Below are positions 56,048 through 64,000 of a DNA stretch of 64,000 nt, one piece after another. The stretch's first letter is position 1. Each line of letters opens with the position of its first letter. The notes under the pieces are model-generated. The model did not search any database. It had not been told where the DNA came from and saw only the letters and a program-made list of their open reading frames with translations. Source of the stretch: Diplodia intermedia (taxonomy: Eukaryota; Ascomycota; Dothideomycetes; Botryosphaeriales; Botryosphaeriaceae); NCBI GenBank assembly GCA_021495925.1, contig JAKEKT010000061.1:62001-126000 (forward strand). Direction: 5' to 3'. A program made the translations under genes and the position numbers.

Positions 56048-57772
56048 ATGTCTGGCTACGAAGTAAATGCAACACGGTCAGACCCAACCGGGTATCCGTA
56101 CGATCTCGGTTTGTTCAGCCGACCCATCAGCAGCAAGAACAACGAAGCCCAAGTATGGTTCGACCGCGGTCTGAATTGGGCTTACGCATTTAACCATGAA
56201 GAGGCCTGCGTTTGTTTCGAGCAAGCCATCGCTCACGATCCCATCTGCGCCATGGGATATTGGGGCCTTGCCTACTCTTCGGGTCCGAACTACAACAAAG
56301 CGTGGGGCACGTTCGATGAGAAGGACCTGAAGGCTGCATGGCACAAGTGTCACCATCTATCCAAACAGGCCAACAAAGAGCTCTCTACCGCCACTGCCGT
56401 GGAGAAAGCGCTTGTTGGAGCCCTTCAGCACCGCTTCCTACCAGACCAGGCTCCCGAAGACCTTGCCGCACCAAACATGGCCTACGCTGACGCCATGAAG
56501 AAGGTGCATGGCCAGTTTGGGGATGATCTCGAAGTGGTTGCAATGTACGCTGATGCCCTGATGGCTCTCGCTCCGAAAAGACTGTTCGAGTCTGCCACCG
56601 GAAAGCCCATCCTCACTTCTCCAGTTTTGGAGGTCAAGGCCGTCTTGGAACGAGGCATGAAGCTGCCGGGCGGCATGGCTCATCCCGGGATACTGCACCT
56701 GTATATCCACCTCATGGAGATGTCCGCCACACCGGAAGTGGCCCTCATCCCGGCTGATCACCTGCGTGACATCGTTCCCGAAGGTGGCCACATGCTACAC
56801 ATGCCCTCGCACATTGATGTGCTTGTGGGAGAGTACCGCCGCGCGGTCGACAGCAACATGAAGGCCACGATTGCAGACGACAAGTTCTTTGCCCATCGCG
56901 GAGCAGAAAACTTCTACAGTCTCTACCGGCTGCACAACTACCACTCCTTGATATACGCCGCGATGCTTGCCGGCCAGTCCAAAGTGGCCCTGGAAGCGAC
57001 ATCACGGATGGAGGCGACCATTACCGAAGACTTGCTCCGCATCGAGTCGCCCCCGATGGCGAACTGGATGGAGTTCTTCAAGGCTGTCCGCGTGCATGTC
57101 CTGATCCGCTTTGGAATGTGGGAGGAGCTAAAGGAACTATCCATCCCTCAGGACTTGGATCGGGACCTGTACTGCGTCACCATCGCCACAACGCACTACG
57201 GTAGAGGAATCGCTTGGGCGGCAACGGGAAACGTGGAAAAGGCCGACAAAGAGCGCATTCTGTTTCGCGCAGCCGCAAAACGAGTCCCGCCAACACGGGT
57301 GCAATTCCCGAACAAGATCGTGGACGTTCTCAAGGTTGCTGCCGCCATGCTGGACGGCGAGATCGAGTATCGCCGGAGTAACTACGCCGTTGCTTTTGAG
57401 AAGCTCAGGGAGGCCATCGTCCACGAGGACTCGCTGCACTACACTGAGCCGTGGGGCTGGATGGTTCCGACAAGGCACGCTTACGCCGCTTTGTCGCTGG
57501 AACGAGGGCGTGTCGAAGATGCGACACGAGCGTATGCCGAGGATCTGGGTCTCGAGGAGACGCTGACGCGCGCGCATCAGCATCCGAACAACATTTGGGC
57601 ATTGCATGGATACCATGAGTGCTTGGTGCGGCTGGGACGGACGGCTGAAGCAAGGATTATCAGCAAACAGCTAACGCTGGCTGCGGCGGTGGCGGACATA
57701 CCGGTTCAGTCTTCTTGCTTCTGTAGGTTGGAGATTCAGAAACCGAAGGAGTGCTGTGTTTGGAACTCCTGA
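56048..57772 (+). CDS. TPR-repeat protein, 574 aa
   Basis: Single exon; start at the ATG at 56048 (MSGYEVNATRSDPTGYPYDL). An open leader extends upstream to 55916 but is not family-like. TPR-type helices are seen at RGLNWAYAFNHEEACVCFEQ then AIAHDPICAMGYWGLAYSSG, and later at MVPTRHAYAALSLERGRVED then HPNNIWALHGYHECLVRLGR. The middle contains MAHPGILHLYIHLMEMS and PEGGHMLHMPSHIDVLVGEY, a His-rich block characteristic of a conserved bacterial/fungal TPR protein family of unknown function. The protein is cytosolic, with no signal peptide. It appears intact; the last 20 residues (SSCFCRLEIQKPKECC) are Cys-rich. Confidence 0.85.
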   Translation: MSGYEVNATRSDPTGYPYDLGLFSRPISSKNNEAQVWFDRGLNWAYAFNHEEACVCFEQAIAHDPICAMGYWGLAYSSGPNYNKAWGTFDEKDLKAAWHKCHHLSKQANKELSTATAVEKALVGALQHRFLPDQAPEDLAAPNMAYADAMKKVHGQFGDDLEVVAMYADALMALAPKRLFESATGKPILTSPVLEVKAVLERGMKLPGGMAHPGILHLYIHLMEMSATPEVALIPADHLRDIVPEGGHMLHMPSHIDVLVGEYRRAVDSNMKATIADDKFFAHRGAENFYSLYRLHNYHSLIYAAMLAGQSKVALEATSRMEATITEDLLRIESPPMANWMEFFKAVRVHVLIRFGMWEELKELSIPQDLDRDLYCVTIATTHYGRGIAWAATGNVEKADKERILFRAAAKRVPPTRVQFPNKIVDVLKVAAAMLDGEIEYRRSNYAVAFEKLREAIVHEDSLHYTEPWGWMVPTRHAYAALSLERGRVEDATRAYAEDLGLEETLTRAHQHPNNIWALHGYHECLVRLGRTAEARIISKQLTLAAAVADIPVQSSCFCRLEIQKPKECCVWNS

Positions 57773-58434
57773 TTTTCCCTGATGCTGTTGGTTATGGCAT
57801 TTCCTGTCGTACCCATGCTAGAAAGATGTCGATGAGAATCTCCTTGGGGAGGATGTCCTGGATCGCCATAGCTGTAAAGCGGCTTGCATCATTTGCAGCG
57901 CAATTGGAGATTCAAGTATACTTTACATGCGAAGCCATGTGGGTATTGGCCACTAACGTCGCTGCCCTACCATGGCTCGTCTCCCGAAGGTCCCAACAAG
58001 TGTTCCTGTTGGATGTTTATATCAATGATGCTATGCGGAGGCTTGAAAGACCGGGTATGAATTTCCCTACGCAAGACTATAGATTTTCTATGCATCGTGC
58101 GATAGCTCTATCTACAGTGTGCCTAAGTCGACGACTTTAGCTTAGAACTAACAATACTCTTCGTAGATTAAGATACACAGAGACAGATGGGTAGAAGCCC
58201 TTTTCATCTCCGCAGCGTAGCCGTTCGTGGCGTACCAACCTTCACAGGTGGAATCTACGTGGCATTGGGAAGATGCAGTTTGCACAAGTGACGTCACTGG
58301 CTCGTGAAGCTGCCGAGACGGGGTCCACTCACGTGAGGTGCTTCGCTTAGGGACGGGCACCCTTTCTCTACACGACTCTGCTCAACAAAGACTTGCTTTC
58401 CTCGCCGGTCCGCCACCCAAGCTCTATCCTCACC
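57773..58434. other. Gap, promoter of the F-box gene
   Basis: A 129-codon frame at 57751-58140 overlaps the TPR stop and lacks features. No other gene seen. Confidence 0.5.
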
Positions 58435-59987
58435 ATGCCGCCAGAACTTCCGGAAGATGTGCTCTTCCTGATCGTGAAGGAGCTCAACTTGCTCCACCGT
58501 CGAGAGATCGGCAGCCCGCCGCCGACCCTACTTTCGCAATATGCTGGTGTCGGTCGCACATGGAACGCCATCATCGAGCGCAAGACCTTCAGCCACCTTC
58601 GTGTCTACTCGCCGGGCCACCAACGCCCCATCTCTCCCGCTCGGTTCAAGCAACTAATGGATCGCGATCCTGCCAGATGGGACGCTCTCAGCACAGTCTC
58701 GTTCTATGCCGGCTACCCTGTAAACCTTTGTTCTGAGCGAGGTCGTTCGGAAGCAGGCATGGCCGTGAACAACGAACATTTCTCGTCGTCCGTGCGAGAG
58801 TTCTGGAAGGTGCTGGAGACGTTAGACGCGCCCGACGGAAAAGCACGAGACCTATTATTCAACACCGCACAGGTTCCGTACGACAACAGCTTCGTCCCTG
58901 GCGCGGACGCATACCTGCACTTGGTCGGCGAACCGCTACCACGTCTGCGCTGCCTCACTGGCTTTTGCACAAACCTTTGCGATTCAATATGGCCGTCATC
59001 CCTCATGCACTTGGCTGCCTCAATTGACGGACTGACAACCACCCGCCTTATCTTCGACGATGATATAAAGGATCTTGAGCTGCTGCGCCGATATCGGGAA
59101 GGTGTGCATACCCCTCCTGTTCCACCGCCCTGGCAAGAGAAGCTGCTCACCATACTTCTCTCCTGTAGACCTCGGAAGATGCATTAGCCAGACCCCAACC
59201 TCCTGTACTGACTTCAGCGCCGACTTTGGCTATTATTCCTCCGGTTTCGACGAGATGCCGGCCGTCGCTCCCTCCACACCCGACACGCTCTGCATCCAGC
59301 TACGCAGCCTCTCCATGTGCCTGCGTCACCTCAACCTCGAACATCTGCGCGTGTCGCCAGCGCTGTTCTGGCCGACCACCGATGAACAGCTGGGCGACGG
59401 CACCGCTGCAGCTTTCGTACCGTCATGGCCAAACCTCGAATCTATCACGCTGATCCTCGCGCCGCTGGACTCATACGGTAAGCATGTTGCCTAACGATAC
59501 ATTCATGTCCTTGCCCCAACTCACCCCACCGCTGCCATCCATCCACACACAGCCTTTTTCTGACAAACACGAACACCTACTCCCAGGCCACTTCTATGCC
59601 GACCCGAGCCCCGAAGAGCTCGAGTCGCAGTTGGAAGCGCGAGAAATTTTCCAGATGCCCTCCGAAGTCTTGGATCGCCAAGTCCCACGCCCCGAGAGGG
59701 GCCTGCACCAACTCATCGTGGCAGCCGGCCAGGCCGTTCGTTCCGGGATGCCGCGGCTGCAGTGGCTGCGTATGGAACAGGACAACGTGGGCCCCTACAT
59801 GAACTTTTCGGTTGCTAGGCACCCGACGCGCGGGGACCCCTTCCACCTCGACTGGCATTCTGAGCCGCCGGTGCCGCTAACCGAAGAGGTTCTTCGCACG
59901 TGGGGACTGGAGTGGGAGGCGTGCCGTGAGTACTGGGATAAGGATGATCCTCCGGGCTGGTATAAATTGTCTGCGGTATTGCCGTGA
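58435..59987 (+). CDS. F-box-type protein, three exons
   Basis: Exons 58435-59101, 59169-59477 and 59587-59987 give 458 residues; both introns are GT-AG and in frame. The N-terminus MPPELPEDVLFLIVKELNLL then YAGVGRTWNAIIERKTFSHL has the spacing of a fungal F-box, which binds Skp1 in an SCF ubiquitin ligase. The rest, including FNTAQVPYDNSFVPGADAYL, FDDDIKDLELLRRYREG, LSMCLRHLNLEHLRVSPALF and RGLHQLIVAAGQAVRSGMPR, has leucine-rich, substrate-binding character but no named domain. An open frame starts further upstream (58393), but the ATG at 58435 matches the start block of the broken paralog at 60951-61976. Confidence 0.82.
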
Positions 59988-60312
59988 CGGTAAAGGAGCT
60001 GGAGCATTGAAATGAGTGATGGTGGCGGCATCGTAATGTACACGAAGAAGATGTATCATTGGGGTTACGAGGCAGGGACCGAGAAGCGGAAAGGCCAGCC
60101 CTCGGCTACGCTGTCGCCGTACATGGCAGGAACCACCCAAGCAGGCCCAAGGCTGCCGCCCAAAGACCTACGAGGAAGGAGCTATTATGGCCGCACTGAT
60201 AATTTCTCGGTGGCCTCATATAGCAGGAGCAGAGGCCGCGCTAGCGCAGTCACCTAGTAGCTAACTTTGCGACTCTCTTTCCTTCGCCAACCCAACCCCG
60301 GCCAGCAGCATT
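59988..60312. other. Gap between the F-box gene and the small secreted protein gene
   Basis: An 81-codon frame at 60012-60257 has no signal peptide or family feature and is probably 3' UTR. Nothing else seen. Confidence 0.45.
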
Positions 60313-60666
60313 GTGCCCCTCAACCCGCCCATTATTATGACGCGCATATCAGCATTTCTCCTGCTCCTTCTCACGCTGAGCGTCTGCTACGGCAGCGGCC
60401 TACGCGATGGACCTAATGACGCAGTATACGACATGAAGGCCGCGGTCGTTTCTTTCGCCTATATCAAGCAGAATGTCGCATATTGGGTGTTCGATGACCG
60501 ACGCTCATTCCAGGCCAATATCGACTTCGCTAAAGAGAGAGATCATGGGGGGCTATTCATCTCGAGAGTCGAGAAAGATGACAATGCATTGAATGCACTG
60601 TCTGGTATGACTGGAAAAATTCTGAGAATGCTACCTGGGATCAGTGATACCACAGTTTCGATATAA
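60313..60666 (+). CDS. Small secreted protein resembling the C-terminal end of a GH18 chitinase
   Basis: 117 codons from the first Met, or 109 from MTRISAFLLLLLTLSVCYG at 60337, which is a clear signal peptide. The mature part of about 85 residues reads KAAVVSFAYIKQNVAYWVFD, then DDRRSFQANIDFAKERDHGG, LFISRVEKDD and ALNALSGMTGK. This order matches the final strand and helix of fungal killer-toxin-type GH18 chitinases (usual pattern: W.S.DD...F..K.dfAn..glGGl..WaiD.DD.....ALtG). The DxxDxDxE catalytic region and the rest of the barrel are absent, so no chitinase activity is expected. It may be a degraded gene or a small secreted protein derived from one. It sits between an intact F-box gene and that gene's broken copy. 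Confidence 0.6.
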   Translation: MPLNPPIIMTRISAFLLLLLTLSVCYGSGLRDGPNDAVYDMKAAVVSFAYIKQNVAYWVFDDRRSFQANIDFAKERDHGGLFISRVEKDDNALNALSGMTGKILRMLPGISDTTVSI

Positions 60667-60950
60667 AGAATTGTTACATAATTAGCTGCCACAGCGGCTG
60701 ACAAAAGAAATCACACGCTCGCGCCCACCTTCTATGGATTCCAGAATAATATAGGCAGTTGAATATAAGATCCGGACCTAAATATACGTATATAAATTTT
60801 ATCTTTACGTCCGGATCTCATATTCAACTACCTATCATATAAGACATTTCTATAAGGCAGACGTAGATGTGCAATCTCTTTTGTCACCTGCCCGTTTACC
60901 ATCTCCATCCCTTCGATCCCATCCCCTCAAATCACCCACCCGCCAAGCAT
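60667..60950. other. Gap with a 27-bp-arm hairpin
   Basis: Contains the inverted repeat at 60751-60835 within AT-rich sequence. No gene seen. Confidence 0.5.
60751..60835. repeat. Inverted repeat with 27-bp arms
   Basis: The left arm 60751-60777 (ATAGGCAGTTGAATATAAGA, then TCCGGAC) and the right arm 60809-60835 are reverse complements with two mismatches; both differences are transitions. The loop is 31 bases and AT-rich. It is MITE-like in form but has no visible target duplication. Confidence 0.7.
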
Positions 60951-61976
60951 CACGCCGGATCTCCCCGAAGATATCATCTACCTTATTGTGAACGAGCTTA
61001 TCCATCTAGAGAAAAACGGCTAGTCGAGGCAGCTCTCGAAATATGCCGGCGTCAGTCGGACATGGAATGCCATCATTGAGCGCGAGACTTTCAAGCACTT
61101 TTGCAGTGGAAAGTGCTGGAAGACTGGGGAACGGCAAACAGAAGACCATTGATGCTGGACCTCGCCGCTTCTAGCATGTTGCCACCGAAGATCGATGCCA
61201 GGTGCCCCCAAAAAGACAAGCCATACCTCCATCTCTCCGGCGCCCCACTGCCTCAAACTGCGCGGCGTTGGCAGCTTCGAATTGAAAGACGACCCTCGCA
61301 TATGGCCCCCATCTGTGCTCCGCATGGTCGGCTCCAAGCCGGCGCTCACCAGCACCACGTTCAAGTTCGATGACATGATGCGAGATGCTAAGCTGCGTCA
61401 ACAGTATCGTGAAGGTATCTTGCCCCGCCCCTCCGCACCCAACAGCAGACACTCACCTCCGCAGACCTGGGCAAGAGCCTCTCTCTGATCCCGCCCACCT
61501 GAATCGAGTTCGAAGCGAAATTCCACAGCCGTTCGCGCGGCTTCGATAGCGAGGAGCCCGTCGTCGCCGCCTCTAATCCCGACATACTCTGCATCAACCT
61601 GCGCCGCCATCTCGCGACGCACCGCCCTACCAGACCGTTTCCGATGGACCAAGAGCCCCACGCGCTCCATCCCACGGCCCGAGCGCCGACTGTACCAGCT
61701 CGTCGCGGCAGCCGGGCGCGCAGTGCGCCTGGGCAGCATGCCGCGGCTGGAATGGCTGGATATGGAGCTGCGCGCGAATGGCCAGGACGTCGAGTTCACA
61801 TTCGGCAGGCGCAGGAAATGTGATGGGGAGTTCAGGATCGATTGGGTCAGCGCGCCGTGGATGAGGTGCTGGAGGCGTGGGGTTTGGCGTGGGATGACTG
61901 CCGGGTCACCAGGTCTGAGGGGGTTATTGGGACTTGGGGGCGGTCGTGCCCTGGCGGTGATTGGGGAGTAGAGTAA
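60951..61976 (+). pseudogene. Broken paralog of the F-box gene at 58435
   Basis: The order of blocks follows the intact gene. DLPEDIIYLIVNELIHLEKN is followed by an in-frame TAG at 61021-61023, then LSKYAGVSRTWNAIIERETF. A deletion brings in QWKVLEDWG. PYLHLSGAPLP is followed by a frame change, then IWPPSVLRMVGSKP, FDDMMRDAKLRQQYREG, and a donor and acceptor at the same place as in the intact gene. PERRLYQLVAAAGRAVR, LGSMPRLEWLDME and FRIDWVS come next, another frame change, then VDEVLEAWGLAWDDCRV, ending near 61976. Stops, deletions and frameshifts make it non-functional. It arose by local duplication. Confidence 0.85.
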
Positions 61977-62312
61977 GGGGACGGTGGGCTTCGGTGGGAA
62001 GATGGCGGGATATTGAGAGTTGGGCTTCTGGCGTGGTACTGTCGCCATGCGCTTGGCCAATGTCGGCGAAAGACGGGACTGTGTAAATCCGGGGTTGTGG
62101 GAAACGTGGAAGACAAATATATCCGAGTGTCATTTGGGATGACGATTGCAGTTATTGTACGGACATGAACGTAAGTCCTGGACGTAAAAAAATCCAGACA
62201 TCGGATCAAATTCACTACATATGTACATACGAACAGTACAGCGGGCACGAGGATCTACCTACGTACCCACGGCGTGCATTTCACGCCACCCCGCCCAACC
62301 CCTTCGTCAAGC
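61977..62312. other. Gap, no gene seen
   Basis: 3' flank of the F-box pseudogene and of the pectinesterase gene. A short GTCCTGGACG...ATCCAGACATCGGATC stretch (62177-62206) loosely echoes the arms of the hairpin at 60751, but the match is weak. Confidence 0.45.
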
Positions 62313-63360
62313 TCACGCAAACTTCTTATCAACCCACTCCTCATAATCCTCGCCCAACACCTCCTCAATCTTCACCGGCGCCGCCAGCTCCTGCGCAAAA
62401 CTCGCCCTCGCCTGATCATTCCACTTGCCCGGACCGGTGTTGCCGTACTCGGCAAACGTCACATTGCCCGTGTTGTTCTGGCTGGTGGACCAGATGGCCC
62501 AGCCCTCGGGGTTGACGACCTCGCCCAGCCGGACGCGCTGGAAGACGACGCGGGCGAAGTCGCGCCATGGCCGCCCGAGGTAGTACGCGCCCGCGGGCAC
62601 CGGGGTCGCGCCGGGCACCGCGTCCACGCTGCCGCCGTCGATGACGTACCAGTTCGCGTCGGAGCCGTTGCGGCCGCTGGCCGTGATCCAGCCCGAGCCG
62701 CCCACCGGCGCCGGCACGCGCAGGTCGCAGTTGGCGAACCAGGCCGAGGCCCGCATGCCGAAGATGAAGTCGGTGGCGCCTGCGTGGAGTTAGTGGGATT
62801 GTTTGGGGGTTTTGTGGCGGGGGGGATGGTGGCGGCTTACCCTCGATGTAGGTGTTGCCGATGTAGTGTCTGCCGACGTGCGACAGCAGGGTGTCCTGGT
62901 AGCCGGTCATCTTGCAGCCGTAGTAGGCCTGGTGCGTGGCCATGGCCGACACGGCGACGGCCTGGCTGCCCTCGCCATAGGTGTTGGCGATGTTGAGGTT
63001 GTAGACGTTGAAGTGCGGCGAGTGGGCGCGCAGGGTGGCGGTGAGGTCGTTGCTGAGGTTGAAGGCCTGGCTGAGGCCCGAGGTGATGGTGACGGTGTTG
63101 GCGTGGTACGACGTGTCGTTGGCCGAGTAGCCGACGATGGAGATGGGTCCGGCGTGCTTGGACACGTACACCTGCTCCTCGTAGGTGCCCGGCCAGATGA
63201 AGATGGTTTGTGCTTTGGTGGTGTTGGACAGGGCGTTGACGGCCTGTTGGATGGTCGGGAACTTGCCCTTAGAGCCGCCGACGGTGATGGCGTTGTCGGG
63301 CGGTGTCGTCAAAGAAAGAGCGGAGCCGATGAGGCATGGGATAATAAATGAGAGACGCAT
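62313..63360 (-). CDS. CE8 pectin methylesterase, secreted
   Basis: Exons 63360-62841 and 62779-62313 (61-nt GT-AG intron) give 328 residues. The signal peptide is MRLSFIIPCLIGSALS. Family blocks are in order: GKFPTIQQAVNAL; IFIWPGTYEEQVYV; the active-site segment GYQDTLLSH with Q155 and D156; the second catalytic Asp in DFIFG at about 177-181 directly after the splice; and GRPWRDFARVVF with the substrate-binding Arg at 242-246. Fungal CE8 enzymes remove methyl esters from plant cell-wall homogalacturonan outside the cell. The length fits, and no carbohydrate-binding module or GPI signal is seen. It appears intact. Long overlapping plus-strand frames here are GC-driven shadows. Confidence 0.95.
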
Positions 63361-64000
63361 GGTTGAGAGAGTGAGTGTAGTTGGTTGCCCCTTTGAAACC
63401 GCTGCAGTCAGCCCTTAAGTATGAGCCCAGCGACGAGCAGCTCATGCAGGGGCAAAGAGCCGAGAAGTTCGGGAATTGTGTTAATATCGAAGCTTCAACT
63501 GTCATGACTATTACCCGAAGCAAAGAAGCGGGGTTGGTGTCGTGTCCGTCGTCACTGCACGGATGTTCTGCCAATCAAGATGGCGGAGCAGCCGGAACGA
63601 TCGGAGCCATACGTCTTTCGAATACGTTTGAAACGGCAGCGTAGCTTAAAGATTCGTGGAATGCATCTTTCATGATTTAAACTCGTCCGTGCTGGTGGAT
63701 CATGCGCGGTGATTGGATACTCATGCTCGCTTAGCCCAGATCCGTATGCACGGTTGGGTTTTCAGCCGCACTGACTCGATACGATCTCCGTAATGCCGCC
63801 CATGCTCTATATACCCGAGCGCGACTGGTTGGTAAAGTGCTTGTGCAGAATTCTAGACTTGAATATGCACTAGACGAACCCGAGGTCCAATGCGCAACCG
63901 GCTAAAATAATCAGTATTCCTTTGAGCGAGGTTCCTGCACGAGAATATGGCCAGCCAAGCGTGCCAAGAAATACATATTTGAATGGGTCTGTTAGCGTGT
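63361..64000. other. Promoter of the pectinesterase gene, then empty
   Basis: Upstream region of the CE8 gene and window end. No gene, tRNA or repeat recognised; the last 300 bases hold no frame with features. Confidence 0.5.

Noticed and set aside
60012..60257. 81-codon frame after the F-box gene
   Set aside because: No feature and within the likely 3' UTR of the upstream gene.
1..64000. CRISPR arrays, prokaryotic operons, bacterial ribosome binding sites
   Set aside because: Spliced genes and fungal families show that this is eukaryotic DNA, and no spacer-repeat array with unique spacers was seen; the 19-bp array has only 6-7 base spacers.

Overview
This window is nuclear DNA of a filamentous ascomycete (Pezizomycotina). 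The evidence is gene structure and gene content. Genes are compact and often split by 48-168 nt GT-AG introns. Families typical of this group are present: a Zn2Cys6 regulator, a HET-domain protein, a DUF7708-NACHT-TPR NLR, an RTA1 protein, DUF6601, F-box/DUF7730 proteins and secreted CE8 and GH16 enzymes. Decayed genes with stop codons and frameshifts are frequent. I cannot name genus or class from the sequence alone.

Layout. 1-442 (-) is the 5' part of a P-loop sulfotransferase-like gene cut by the window edge. 2112-4170 is a graveyard: a DUF3433 membrane protein and the C-terminal half of an MFS sugar transporter, both on the minus strand and both broken. 5265-7770 (+) is a seven-exon Zn2Cys6 regulator, convergent with a HET-domain gene (8282-10282, -). 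11841-12818 (-) is a Cys-rich single-pass membrane protein with a GC-AG intron. After a 3 kb gap comes the NLR gene (15871-19369, +), whose stop codon lies inside an out-of-frame reading frame encoding a membrane segment. Two orphan single-exon genes follow (20345-21211 and 21749-22672, +), then an intron-containing tRNA-Tyr candidate (23797-23915, -), a DUF7730-like gene and a DUF6601 gene (both -).

30392-31872 (+) is a pepsin-fold membrane protein that has lost its first catalytic Asp. 32277-33528 (+) is a dead tannase-family esterase. 33730-34863 (-) is a coiled-coil protein with a basic nuclear-type motif. 36330-37451 (-) is a GH16 glucanase. 40349-41532 (+) is a zinc-type MDR dehydrogenase, followed by a GH78 rhamnosidase relic. 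Then come a large coiled-coil protein (42503-44204 or 44456, -), a type II HAD hydrolase (-), an RTA1 protein (-), a GPI-type cell-wall protein (+), a T5orf172 protein (+), an SDR (+), a TPR protein (+), an F-box protein (+), a small secreted GH18-tail protein (+), a broken paralog of the F-box gene (+), and a CE8 pectin methylesterase (62313-63360, -).

There is no obvious single pathway or biosynthetic cluster. Two themes stand out. One is self/non-self recognition (HET and NLR). The other is plant-polymer and extracellular enzymes in which intact members (CE8, GH16) sit beside dead ones (tannase, GH78, sugar transporter). The most unusual non-coding structures are a 19-bp-period palindromic repeat array (48540-48654), a 71-bp-arm foldback (49168-49353) and two shorter inverted repeats. 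All family assignments come from reading motifs by eye; no database search was run.
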